Positions 47,201 through 55,360 of a DNA stretch of 64,000 nucleotides are shown here, one piece after another (the stretch's first letter is position 1; each line of letters starts with the position of its first letter). The translations under genes were made by a program, and so were the position numbers. The notes below the pieces were generated by a model. That model saw nothing but the letters and a program-made list of their open reading frames with translations, searched no databases and had not been told where the DNA came from. The DNA comes from a virus. The stretch is from IMG/VR virus record IMGVR_UViG_3300009180_000041, positions 1 to 64,000 of that record; one strand, 5' to 3'.

Positions 47201-49512
47201 AAGTAGCCAGACATGAACCTAATGTTAGTACAAGTTCTGTGTATTTTGGTGAAACTGAAGTTGTAACTATTGAAGGATCTAATCCTGGAGACTATTGTTG
47301 TTCAAGAAATTCTCCATTAAATGAAGCTTTTTACACAGGAAATATAAGTGGTTCTACTATAAATTTAGACAGTGCTTATGAACAATTAAATCCATTTACA
47401 TCAACTACAGAATGTTATGAATATACAATTCAGTATGATGGACTACTTACTTGGTTAGATTGTAATAATATACAACAAGCATCTGGTTCTAGTGGATTAA
47501 ATCAAATTCAAATTGTAGCTTTAAAAGATCAAATAGGTCATACTTTTGGAACAGGATACACAATAGTAAATTCTAATTCTTATTATGGAACACGATTTGT
47601 TCAACAATATGGAGGATACGATGCTTTAAATAATAATGTTGATAAAGCTATAATTAGTCAATTTAAATTTAAAAAACTTAATACTCAAGTAGAACCAGAT
47701 ACAAGATGTACTTGTGTAAGATATGATGTAAATAGTTTAGATGTAAGTAATGCTCATTATTTATCATATGTAGATTGTGGTGGTAACATACAAATAATAC
47801 TTATTCCTAATGCTCTTTCAGGCGGTAGAAATATACTTATAGATGCATGTGAAGGAAGTTTATACTCATTTGATGGTCCTGGATTTTTATCATGGTTATT
47901 TGTTGAATTTATATTCCAGCCATCAACTATAAATGTTTTAAAAAGCGGAAGTGTTGAATTTCAAGATAGTTTATTAACTGAAACTAGTTGGGATAGAAGT
48001 AGAGTAGAAGGTGTAAAACTTATAGCTCCTGGTTTTAATCAATTTATTAATAATTATCCTTCTTTGTCTTTTAGTAATGTAGAAATAACTACACCATACA
48101 TGTTATTTTATGATTGGGCTAGTAATACTTTACCTGAAAGACAAAATACTAATAATTTTCATATTAGATATTTAATTGATGAAACTGGAAAAATATATTC
48201 ACCTGAACCAACTGGGTCAGAGTACTACGATATTGTAGATCAAGGATTTGGAGCATATGATGAAGTAAATTATACATTATATAATGCTACTTATTACCAA
48301 CAATCTTCTAAATCAGCTACAGTACATAGACCTTTAAGAACCTATTCAACAATACTTTACTCAGATACAGGATCTTGGAATATTCAAAATTCAAATAAAT
48401 TAGCCCCAGGATATTTTTCACCTATTAATTTTCAAACTCCAGATGATTTTAAACTTACAGAAGTAGCATTTACTAGTAGTTTAAGTGGTGATATAAGTAA
48501 AGGATATGATAATAATCCATTCACTGTTAATTTTAATAATATTCAAAAACAACTAAATGGAATCTGGAATCCTACTACTAACACATATACAATAACTGAA
48601 ACACCAACAAACCAAGTAAACATTTCAGCAACTATAGATGGTTATTTTACAGTTCAAGTAAATACAGCTGGAGGTTCAAATAATGTAGATATAACATATA
48701 AACTATGTTTAAAAAGAGGTCCAAAAATTTCTATTCTTTCAACTTACACAACTACTAATTCAGTATCTGCTCCAACAATTCCTTTAACTACTTATAATAG
48801 ATCATTAAATGGTACTGTATCAGCTAATAATCAAAACTTATATGCAGGTGATGAAATATATATAACTGCTGATTTTGCTGGATTAGGAAGTGGTTTTACA
48901 GGACAATATAATGGTTTTATATCTGATGATAATACAATTATAAAATTACAAAGTAATACTACTTTAAATACCGCTATTTCTACTGTATATACTCCATATT
49001 GGTATCCTACTTCTAGTGCTAATGTACAAATAAAAGGAGACATAAATAATCCTCAAGCTTCTGATTTTGAAGTTAGATCTTATATAATTACAGGTTCATT
49101 AAACTTTCAAAATATGTACCAAAATTATCAACAAAATCCAAATATCCCTGGTACAACTCTAAACAGTGGATTTAGTGATCCATTATTATTTACTATTCAA
49201 CCAAATGATGAATTTAGATTTAATGGGGATGAAAGTAAAATATACACAGTAATTACAGCATCTATTAGTATGGTAGATAATGGATCAGGATACTTAGGAA
49301 GTTTATGGGTTCAATTAGATAAAAATCCAAGTTTAGTAGATACAAACTATTTTGTTATAAGGCGATTAACAGATGATCCTGGATTTATAATGATTAATAC
49401 TAAAGATTCCCAAGGTCCAGGATTTATATTACCTAAATATCCTTCTTCAACATTAAAGAAAAATTTTTCAAACATAGTTCAAGATTTAGCATCGAAAAAC
49501 TTATTAATATAA
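44263..49512 (+). CDS. giant baseplate/tail protein (1749 aa)
   Basis: Largest gene of the window. The N-terminal ~550 residues contain YFGLPQDYIQLYVYNNN and a later MGQMFDDIWIYIRAITDIWKAKNSLMDGIS helix typical of large marine-phage baseplate proteins. About 585-770 is a LamG/concanavalin-like domain (LEFRFKPYPSAS...NWWNVVLERN...TTRLYV). Beta-rich repeats and CCSRNSPLNEAFYTGN-type cysteines follow. The C-terminus returns to repeated beta domains ending in PGFILPKYPSSTLKK. Likely analogous to T4 gp7 or a fused fibre-holding wedge with host-glycan binding. Confidence 0.7.
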   Translation: MAVSINPINLNPSILDTQDQNLVASKELTRYFGLPQDYIQLYVYNNNDVLLNSIPNFQKYSITDNKVVNFDPELDIQDLGYSIGTFNMYYNFLRPIVTINSDLDLFIQNISQDRTEVKIATTLESNDVVYSNAINYIDTINTRDYFVEFYLDLGQNILIPASTFSVEKDVLGNINILVKLINPLPTNITVKSPLNIVEKIVDTQGYNAFLTQTPTTVVLPSLRQANFSLNVDDQRIGSSDYYNFNQLTALTGSNNPQLQNLLGFISSSNPTINVDYTDYSNFTHFGSQTQKLSTFKTKIQKLELYNNYLPSSSLDNIVYQNKINEIIEGFDGYETYLYFESTSFAWPKSNTQPPFNLYSSTSSQAINWYNLNYTSASYYDEFNNNNLVYGLPIYLQERDDFEYVKPFIHSMGQMFDDIWIYIRAITDIWKAKNSLMDGISKDLVGDALQSLGISLYTDGDQDDLATYLYGVNQSGSYTFMSQPWQTAITASNPTLSGQDEAKSVFKRIYANLPTLLKSKGTTKFVNYLTTLYGIPDTVLVPLEFGGVDKDSNTIEYSYPKFTYALSSSKTTYTQLSLPDSTKQQIQTLEFRFKPYPSASLYATQSLFSNFATGSSKRPNSIITLNGKQSGSYQYGTLNFYSNDSGLALYNTPLQVTLPFYVTGSDGDYNWWNVVLERNSTTTRLYVKSELSGEIGHQSSSFTSTPSSSRFIETGSNTYLGTIPPNITASLINAPFYNFGTGEYYGQFQELKAYNNFISESVINTHTLNPESYVGNNSNSAYNDLLFRFPLGNDLQISGSRITGSQPTLRSDITLNLTGSNYISFTEMYHSQPAIGGYSVPVTNKIRIVSESLASNILQFNKSVVYPSTSSRTFDVQTAQAGFSPQDQINNDIIAHLGNTYNLDNIIGDPLTLTDSSYEALSRLQENYFTKYNTTYNYKDFLILMETFHKSLFRYLNDFTPARTDMSSGVIIKPHILERNKVARHEPNVSTSSVYFGETEVVTIEGSNPGDYCCSRNSPLNEAFYTGNISGSTINLDSAYEQLNPFTSTTECYEYTIQYDGLLTWLDCNNIQQASGSSGLNQIQIVALKDQIGHTFGTGYTIVNSNSYYGTRFVQQYGGYDALNNNVDKAIISQFKFKKLNTQVEPDTRCTCVRYDVNSLDVSNAHYLSYVDCGGNIQIILIPNALSGGRNILIDACEGSLYSFDGPGFLSWLFVEFIFQPSTINVLKSGSVEFQDSLLTETSWDRSRVEGVKLIAPGFNQFINNYPSLSFSNVEITTPYMLFYDWASNTLPERQNTNNFHIRYLIDETGKIYSPEPTGSEYYDIVDQGFGAYDEVNYTLYNATYYQQSSKSATVHRPLRTYSTILYSDTGSWNIQNSNKLAPGYFSPINFQTPDDFKLTEVAFTSSLSGDISKGYDNNPFTVNFNNIQKQLNGIWNPTTNTYTITETPTNQVNISATIDGYFTVQVNTAGGSNNVDITYKLCLKRGPKISILSTYTTTNSVSAPTIPLTTYNRSLNGTVSANNQNLYAGDEIYITADFAGLGSGFTGQYNGFISDDNTIIKLQSNTTLNTAISTVYTPYWYPTSSANVQIKGDINNPQASDFEVRSYIITGSLNFQNMYQNYQQNPNIPGTTLNSGFSDPLLFTIQPNDEFRFNGDESKIYTVITASISMVDNGSGYLGSLWVQLDKNPSLVDTNYFVIRRLTDDPGFIMINTKDSQGPGFILPKYPSSTLKKNFSNIVQDLASKNLLI

Positions 49513-49519
49513 TATTTAT
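49511..49519 (+). promoter_or_regulatory. late-type motif AATATTTAT in ATTTA-TCA-TAAAT
   Basis: Perfect dyad; 8 bases upstream of the start at 49528. Confidence 0.6.
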
Positions 49520-49527
49520 CATAAATT

Positions 49528-50193
49528 ATGGCATATTTAAATAACGAATTTGTTACTATAGACGCTGTTCTAACCCGTAAAGGTAGAGAATTATTAGCAC
49601 GAAACGACGGTTCTTTTAGAATTACTCAATTTGCATTAGCCGATGATGAAATTGATTATACACTTTATAATCCAAACCATCCATCAGGATCAGCTTTTTA
49701 CGGTGAAGCAATTGAGCGTTTACCTTTATTAGAAGCTTTTGTAGATGATACTCAAGATCTTAAATATCAATTAGTAACTTTACCAAGAGGTACTTCAAGA
49801 CTACCAGTGTTAAATGTTGGTGGTAGAGCTAGTTTTAGTGTACAACAAGGAGCTACAGTGACTTTACAACCTACAACATTAAATTATTTAGGAACTATTG
49901 AAACTGTTGAACCTTTAGGTTATTTAATTACTATTTCTAATCAAAATTTACAATCATCTTTTACAGGTACAGGAATTGATACAACAGCTTTACCAAGTAC
50001 AACAGCAGTTCCAACTACATCAGGAGCTCCTTTAAGTGTTACTCAAATTGGTACAGCATTCACTATCACTGCTACTAGTGTAAATGATATTTTTCCAGCT
50101 GGTGTTACTCAAGTTACAACAACTATTAATATTTTAGGTAGAAATTCAGGTGCTAGAATTAGTATTCCATACACAGTTAAGAAAAAACAATAA
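49528..50193 (+). CDS. conserved tail structural protein (221 aa)
   Basis: AYLNNEFVTIDAVLTRKGRELLARNDGSFRITQFALADDEIDYTLYN is a start I recognise from structural proteins of marine T4-like phages. It is followed by beta-rich domains and a threonine/proline linker (TALPSTTAVPTTSGAP), ending in an Ig-like strand set. Probably a tail or baseplate periphery component. Confidence 0.7.
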   Translation: MAYLNNEFVTIDAVLTRKGRELLARNDGSFRITQFALADDEIDYTLYNPNHPSGSAFYGEAIERLPLLEAFVDDTQDLKYQLVTLPRGTSRLPVLNVGGRASFSVQQGATVTLQPTTLNYLGTIETVEPLGYLITISNQNLQSSFTGTGIDTTALPSTTAVPTTSGAPLSVTQIGTAFTITATSVNDIFPAGVTQVTTTINILGRNSGARISIPYTVKKKQ

Positions 50194-51218
50194 TGGCTTT
50201 TACAACTATACAACCAGATGACCAAACAATTAACAATGAGATACTAGTATCTCCAGCTTGGTCTAATAATGTTTATACATTAAATTCATTTTTTACTAGT
50301 TCTGTTCAAGAAAGTGGAAGTACTGGTAGATTTTATTTAAATGTTTACCAAACTGCTTCAACTGATACTTTTGCTACTAATCAATTTGCTTTAGCTTATG
50401 GGCATGTTAATGGAAGTGGATCATATTATTTTAATAGTTTAGCTCCATACTCAACTCCTACTAAAGATGTTTATGGACAATGGAGAGCATTAGTTTTAGG
50501 AGATGAAAATTCTAAATTTACTTTTGATTATACTTCAGGTTCTGACAGTATTGCTGTAATTTCTGTAGCTAGAAGTAAATATAAACAAGCTTTTAACCCG
50601 GGAAGTTTAACTTTAAAATTAAAAAATGGAGCAAATGAATTAAGTTTAACAGACAATAGTCAAATTCAAACTTCTGCTACATTTATTAATTCAACTCAGT
50701 ATTATACTTTAATAAGCGGAAGTCAAGGAAATGCTTACAGTACAACTGGAACTGCTAGGGGAGCATATGGTTATGTATTTCCTGATTTAGGAGCTATTAT
50801 TTTAAATCCTAATGCTTTAAGTGCATCTGTAGCTGATGGAGGTATTGGTATAAGTTGGAACACAAGTAATTCTTTAACAGCGGAACCAAATCCATTTTAT
50901 AATTATAACAATAGAATATTATTTAATGCTGTGAGTTCTAGTGCTAATTTTAGTTTACAAGCAAGTGAAGTAATTTCTTCAAATTTTATATTTTGTAGAG
51001 CTAAAAATGCTGAAAATAATTACACAGCAAATCCAACTATTATTGACAGTGATGGAAATTTAATTTATAACCAATTAATTTATTCTCCTGTAACTTATAT
51101 TACTACTGTAGGATTATATAATGATAATAATGAATTATTAGCTGTAGCTAAATTAAGTAAACCATTACAAAAAGACTTTACAAAAGAAACACTTGTAAGA
51201 ATTAAACTGGATTACTAA
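50193..51218 (+). CDS. tail structural protein (341 aa)
   Basis: Beta-rich. The C-terminal block VGLYNDNNELLAVAKLSKPL...LVRIKLDY is shared with the gene at 51925 and marks an assembly or trimerisation domain. 1-base overlap with its predecessor. Probably a fibre or baseplate attachment protein. Confidence 0.65.
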   Translation: MAFTTIQPDDQTINNEILVSPAWSNNVYTLNSFFTSSVQESGSTGRFYLNVYQTASTDTFATNQFALAYGHVNGSGSYYFNSLAPYSTPTKDVYGQWRALVLGDENSKFTFDYTSGSDSIAVISVARSKYKQAFNPGSLTLKLKNGANELSLTDNSQIQTSATFINSTQYYTLISGSQGNAYSTTGTARGAYGYVFPDLGAIILNPNALSASVADGGIGISWNTSNSLTAEPNPFYNYNNRILFNAVSSSANFSLQASEVISSNFIFCRAKNAENNYTANPTIIDSDGNLIYNQLIYSPVTYITTVGLYNDNNELLAVAKLSKPLQKDFTKETLVRIKLDY

Positions 51219-51227
51219 TAAAATGGC

Positions 51228-51923
51228 ATGGCAGATACCTTTAATAAAAGATTTGATGTAAGTGATGTTTTTGTTTCTCCTTATGAAGCGAATAAACACT
51301 ATGACATTGTATCTGCTTCATTTAATTCTTATAATATAAAATTTAATATAGGAGAAAAAGCAGGAAGTATTCCTAAAAATCAATACACAACTGAAAATTT
51401 ACTTTATCAATCTGTATTAAGTAACTATTATCCTGAATTTTATCCTACTGAGTCTCATAGTACTTCTTCTTATTTTCAAACTAATAATTTAAATAGTACT
51501 TTAAAACAAAATATTGATTATAATGCTTTACAAAGACTAGGAAATGGAGTAACAACAGAAAAATACTTTCCTACAAACATAGGAAATTATATTTTAACAT
51601 TAAACATTCCTAAAAATATTTATTATGAAAAAATCCAACCAGGCAGTATTAGATTAGAAGTTAGTGGAGGAGTAATTTATGATGATGGAGAATACAATTT
51701 AAGATGGTCAGGAAATAATATTTCTAGTTCTGTAAATAATACAATATTAAGTCAATCAAGTTATGTTGGGAATGTGTGGTATGAACAAGGTTTAGCTACA
51801 TTAACTATTATTCCTATCACATTAATAACAGCGAATATTTGTACAACATCTTATTTCATTCCTGATTTTTACACTCCTGATGTGACACCACAAAACAATC
51901 AAGGTTATTACGTATGTAGTTAA
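51228..51923 (+). CDS. tail structural protein (231 aa)
   Basis: N-terminal FDVSDVFVSPYEANKHYDIVSASFN, beta-rich, with ISSSVNNTILSQSSYVGNVWYEQGLATLTII. Its C-terminus lacks the GLYND block of its neighbours. Unknown role, likely in the same assembly. Confidence 0.6.
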   Translation: MADTFNKRFDVSDVFVSPYEANKHYDIVSASFNSYNIKFNIGEKAGSIPKNQYTTENLLYQSVLSNYYPEFYPTESHSTSSYFQTNNLNSTLKQNIDYNALQRLGNGVTTEKYFPTNIGNYILTLNIPKNIYYEKIQPGSIRLEVSGGVIYDDGEYNLRWSGNNISSSVNNTILSQSSYVGNVWYEQGLATLTIIPITLITANICTTSYFIPDFYTPDVTPQNNQGYYVCS

Positions 51924-51924
51924 T

Positions 51925-52323
51925 ATGGCATTATTTACAGTAAATACCAGCAGTATATATAATTTACAGGTAAATAACACTTACCCTGTTTATGAACAAA
52001 CTATAAAATGTGTTGTTAAAGACTATGAATTTAACACAAGTTACAATCCAACTTTAACTACAGGATCAGTAGGTTATGTGTATTTATCTGGATCAGATTG
52101 GATTACAGGTAGTGTACTTCCAACACCATATACAAGTAGTTATTATACACAGCCAGATACCCAAATAAAAGATTTTGCTACTGGATCAGATTTTAGTCCT
52201 TATATGTCAGTAATAGGATTGTATAATGATTCAAATCAACTTTTAGCAATAGCTAAAATGGCTCAACCTGTTCCTTTATCAAATAACACAGATATGACTT
52301 TTATAATTAAAATGGACTGGTAA
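51925..52323 (+). CDS. short tail structural protein with GLYND block (132 aa)
   Basis: The C-terminal IGLYNDSNQLLAIAKMAQPV...FIIKMDW is clearly homologous to the end of the 341-residue protein, fused to a much shorter beta-rich N-terminus. Overlaps the next gene by 1 base. Confidence 0.65.
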   Translation: MALFTVNTSSIYNLQVNNTYPVYEQTIKCVVKDYEFNTSYNPTLTTGSVGYVYLSGSDWITGSVLPTPYTSSYYTQPDTQIKDFATGSDFSPYMSVIGLYNDSNQLLAIAKMAQPVPLSNNTDMTFIIKMDW

Positions 52324-52778
52324 TGTGGTACGAATTTAAAAATGACTTAAAATATTATAATACAATCAATGATTTTCCTGAAAATTCGTTGGGTTTTGTG
52401 TATAAAATAACACATAAAACATCAAATCGATATTATATTGGAAAAAAGATTTTATTTAATAATACCAAACAAAAACTTGGTAAAAAAGAATTATTAGAAC
52501 AAACAGGAAGAGGTAGAAAACCACTAACTAAAATTGTTACTAAAGAAAGTACTTGGAAAGACTATTGGGGTTCTAGTAAAGAATTCTTAAATTATATAAA
52601 ACAAGAAGGTAAAGACAACTTTAAAAGAGAAATTTTAGCAATTTGTCCTAATAAAAAACTTCAAACATACAATGAATTAAAGTATTTATTTAAATACAAT
52701 GTTTTAGAAGATCCACTTAGTTTTAATGACAACATTTCTGGACATTTTTTCAGAAAAGATTTGGTTCTTCCAAGTTAA
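52323..52778 (+). CDS. GIY-YIG-like putative endonuclease (151 aa)
   Basis: LGFVYKITHKTSNRYYIGKK carries the (G)-x-V-Y and Y-I-G strands of a GIY-YIG fold. TKESTWKDYWGSSKEFLNYIK then resembles phage proteins in which W-K-x-Y-W-G-S-S follows. Unlike homing enzymes it has no DNA-binding tail, and it is embedded with overlap between tail and replication genes. It may be a housekeeping nuclease for replication or packaging. Confidence 0.65.
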   Translation: MWYEFKNDLKYYNTINDFPENSLGFVYKITHKTSNRYYIGKKILFNNTKQKLGKKELLEQTGRGRKPLTKIVTKESTWKDYWGSSKEFLNYIKQEGKDNFKREILAICPNKKLQTYNELKYLFKYNVLEDPLSFNDNISGHFFRKDLVLPS

Positions 52779-52796
52779 TTTATTATATTATTGGTA

Positions 52797-53723
52797 ATGG
52801 AAAATATTCTATTACTAAATTGTTTAGAAGGTGTTTTAGGTAAAAGTAAAAAAACAGCTAGTGGAAATTATGCTTTTCACTGTCCTTTTTGTAATCATCA
52901 TAAACCAAAATTAGAAATTAGAATACAAACTAATCTTAAAGGAGAAAATCCATTTAATTGTTGGGTATGTCATAATAAAGGTTTACAATTACCTAATTTA
53001 TTTAAAAGAATAAAAACTCCTAAAGAAAAAATATTTGAACTTCGTTCAATTTTAGGTGTTTCTTCAAAACAAGACTTAGTAAAAGACTATAATCAAGTAG
53101 AATTACCTAAAGAATTTAAACATCTCATTGCAGATACAAGTTTAGAAGCTAGAAGAGCTAAAATGTATTTGAAAAAACGAGGTATTACTGAAACTGAAAT
53201 TATTAAATACAATATAGGACATGCAACTTCTGGACATTATGCTAATAGTATTATTATTCCTTCTTATAACAGTACTTACAATATCAACTATTTTATCAGT
53301 CGCACTATGGATCCGAATAACCCTCGAAAGTACGACACACCAAAATGTAATAAAAATGATATTATTGGATTTGAGGCACTCATCAATTGGGAGATGCCAA
53401 TTATACTTGTTGAGGGATCGTTTGACGCCATGGCTGTTCGTAGGAATTCTATTCCTCTCTTTGGCAAGACACTTTCTACTGCCTTAATGAAGAAACTCGT
53501 TGAGTCTAGTGTAAAAACAATTTATATTGCATTAGATTGTGACGCTCAAAGAGACGCGTTAAATCACGCACAAACACTAATGAATTACGGTAAAGAAGTG
53601 TATTTGGTTGACATGGATGATAAAGATCCTAGTGAAATGGGTTTTGAACATTTTACTGAAAAATTACACAATGCATTTCCACTAACATTTAGTGATTTAA
53701 TGCTTAAAAAAATAAATCTATGA
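52797..53723 (+). CDS. DNA primase, gp61/DnaG-type
   Basis: A 308-residue primase. The zinc finger has CPFC and CWVC (about residues 28 and 54) in a CHC2-like layout. The Toprim domain has LVEGSFDAM (about 204) and IALDCDAQRDA (about 245). An LKKRGITETEIIKYNIG linker is typical of DnaG. I start at ATG 52797; a TTG six bases upstream is less likely. Bases ~53,300-53,510, encoding the start of Toprim, are markedly richer in G and C than the rest, pointing to recombination within the gene. The stop overlaps the next gene. Confidence 0.9.
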   Translation: MENILLLNCLEGVLGKSKKTASGNYAFHCPFCNHHKPKLEIRIQTNLKGENPFNCWVCHNKGLQLPNLFKRIKTPKEKIFELRSILGVSSKQDLVKDYNQVELPKEFKHLIADTSLEARRAKMYLKKRGITETEIIKYNIGHATSGHYANSIIIPSYNSTYNINYFISRTMDPNNPRKYDTPKCNKNDIIGFEALINWEMPIILVEGSFDAMAVRRNSIPLFGKTLSTALMKKLVESSVKTIYIALDCDAQRDALNHAQTLMNYGKEVYLVDMDDKDPSEMGFEHFTEKLHNAFPLTFSDLMLKKINL

Positions 53724-54505
53724 GTATTCAAAAAAATGACAACATCTACAAACACCATTATTTAAAACGTGTTGTAGAACACAAAGGAGAACAAATAAAT
53801 TTCCTTGATCAACGATTTTATAAAACAGAAAATGGAGAATACTACCCATCAGTTACATCTGTACTCAACTTTTATCCAAAAAACAAATTTTTTGAAAGTT
53901 GGTTAAAAGATGTTAGCCATAATAGTGATATTATTGTTAGAAAAGCAGCAGAAGAAGGAACAACAGTTCATGAATCTATTGAAAAATTCTTAGATGGTGA
54001 AGAAATTAAATGGATGGATGAAAATGGACGTGCTAATTTTAGTTTAGATGTATGGAAAATGATTTTAAGATTTAGTGATTTTTGGAAAACTATTAAACCT
54101 GAATTACTAGCTAGTGAAATTCATTTATTAAACCATGATCATAAATACGCAGGAACATGTGATTTAGTAGTAAAAATTGATGGAAAAATATGGCTATTAG
54201 ACATTAAAACATCAAATAGTTTACATACTTCATATAATTTACAATTAAGTGCATACGCTGAAGCGTGGAATTCTTATTATCCTGAAGAAAAAATTGAACA
54301 TGTTGGTATTATTTGGTTAAAATCATCTAAAAGAGGTAAAAAAGAAGACAAAATACAAGGTGATGGTTGGGAAATTATTCAACCTGACAAAACAATTGAT
54401 GAATATTTTAGAATGTTTATGAATATTTATGAAATTTATTTACTAGAAAATCCATATCAAAAACCATTATTTGAAAGTTTCCCAACAACAATTAAATTAA
54501 CTTAA
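53720..54505 (+). CDS. PD-(D/E)XK nuclease, Cas4/RecB-like
   Basis: A 261-residue nuclease. AAEEGTTVHESIEKFL (H-E motif, about 76-91), LASEIHLLNHDHKYAGTCDLVVKI (GTxD, about 145) and IWLLDIKTS (D-x-K, about 158-166), then a YNLQLSAYAEAW QxxxY helix. These are all four elements of the RecB/Cas4 family. 4-base overlap with the primase suggests a role in replication or recombination, such as end resection. No iron-sulphur cysteines, so it is not a true Cas4. Confidence 0.85.
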   Translation: MSIQKNDNIYKHHYLKRVVEHKGEQINFLDQRFYKTENGEYYPSVTSVLNFYPKNKFFESWLKDVSHNSDIIVRKAAEEGTTVHESIEKFLDGEEIKWMDENGRANFSLDVWKMILRFSDFWKTIKPELLASEIHLLNHDHKYAGTCDLVVKIDGKIWLLDIKTSNSLHTSYNLQLSAYAEAWNSYYPEEKIEHVGIIWLKSSKRGKKEDKIQGDGWEIIQPDKTIDEYFRMFMNIYEIYLLENPYQKPLFESFPTTIKLT

Positions 54506-54512
54506 TATTTAT
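54504..54512 (+). promoter_or_regulatory. late-type motif AATATTTAT
   Basis: Overlaps the previous stop; 8 bases upstream of the start at 54521. Confidence 0.55.
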
Positions 54513-54520
54513 TGGCTGAC

Positions 54521-55360
54521 ATGATTTCTCTACGTTCCCTTTTATTAGAAGTATACGGAGGTCCAAAAGCCATTATTTTAGCTGGTGGAGCAGGTGTTGG
54601 TAAATCAACATTTACTAACACTTTAACACCTTTTTTACCTTCAAATTTTAAAATTTTTAATCCTGACACTCATAATCCAGATGACGATCCTAATAGACCA
54701 AATATAGCTAAAAATTCAGCTGATATTAGAAAAAATGCTATTCCTGACGCGATAAAAAACAAACAAAGTTTTGTTTATGATACTACTGGTCAAAATTTTA
54801 AAGAAACAGTTAAAATTATTCAAGAAGCTCAACAAGCTGGTTTTAAAGTAATGATGATTATGCTTTATGCTTCTCCAATTGTTAGTTTTTTAAGAAATTT
54901 TAGTAGAGACAGAACACTTCCTAAAGATGCTGTGTTAAACAATTGGGCTAAAGTTTATGGTTTAATAGATAATTATAAAAAGGTACCAAATCTAGAATTT
55001 GCTTTAGTTCAAACTGAATTAAAACCAAACGAAAGAGAAGATGTAGCTGAATTTAATAAAGCTTACTCAGAAAATGAATTAGAAGAGTATTTTAAACAAT
55101 TAATTCAAACTGATCCTTCAAAATACTATTCATCTTTTAGAAAACCAAAACCATCTGACATTGAAACCGCAGATGATCTACCAGATCCTGAAGAAGTAAA
55201 AGCTAAAGAAGAAAGAAAAAAAGAAAGTGAAAAAAGATTCTCAGATGCTATTAAAAATCTTAAAGATCAATTTAAACAAGTAGAAAAATATTTAAAAATA
55301 ATTAAACCTATGGACTATAAAGAAGTAGTAGGTACAGTGAAAACATTTACAAAACCATGA
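54521..55360 (+). CDS. zeta-toxin-like P-loop kinase with capsid-type tag
   Basis: Start at ATG 54521 gives MISLRSLLLE, matching the tag pattern with an L-L-E junction; a TTG extension (54512) lies in the promoter motif. The core is ILAGGAGVGKST (Walker A, about 18-29), FNPDTHNPD, SADIRKNAIP and VYDTTGQNF, then RDRTLPKDAV, the zeta-toxin/polynucleotide-kinase-like order. The C-terminal ~90 residues are a charged coiled coil (KAKEERKKESEKRF). Phosphorylates a nucleotide, sugar-nucleotide or nucleic acid; a packaged effector by inference. Overlaps the next gene. Confidence 0.7.
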   Translation: MISLRSLLLEVYGGPKAIILAGGAGVGKSTFTNTLTPFLPSNFKIFNPDTHNPDDDPNRPNIAKNSADIRKNAIPDAIKNKQSFVYDTTGQNFKETVKIIQEAQQAGFKVMMIMLYASPIVSFLRNFSRDRTLPKDAVLNNWAKVYGLIDNYKKVPNLEFALVQTELKPNEREDVAEFNKAYSENELEEYFKQLIQTDPSKYYSSFRKPKPSDIETADDLPDPEEVKAKEERKKESEKRFSDAIKNLKDQFKQVEKYLKIIKPMDYKEVVGTVKTFTKP

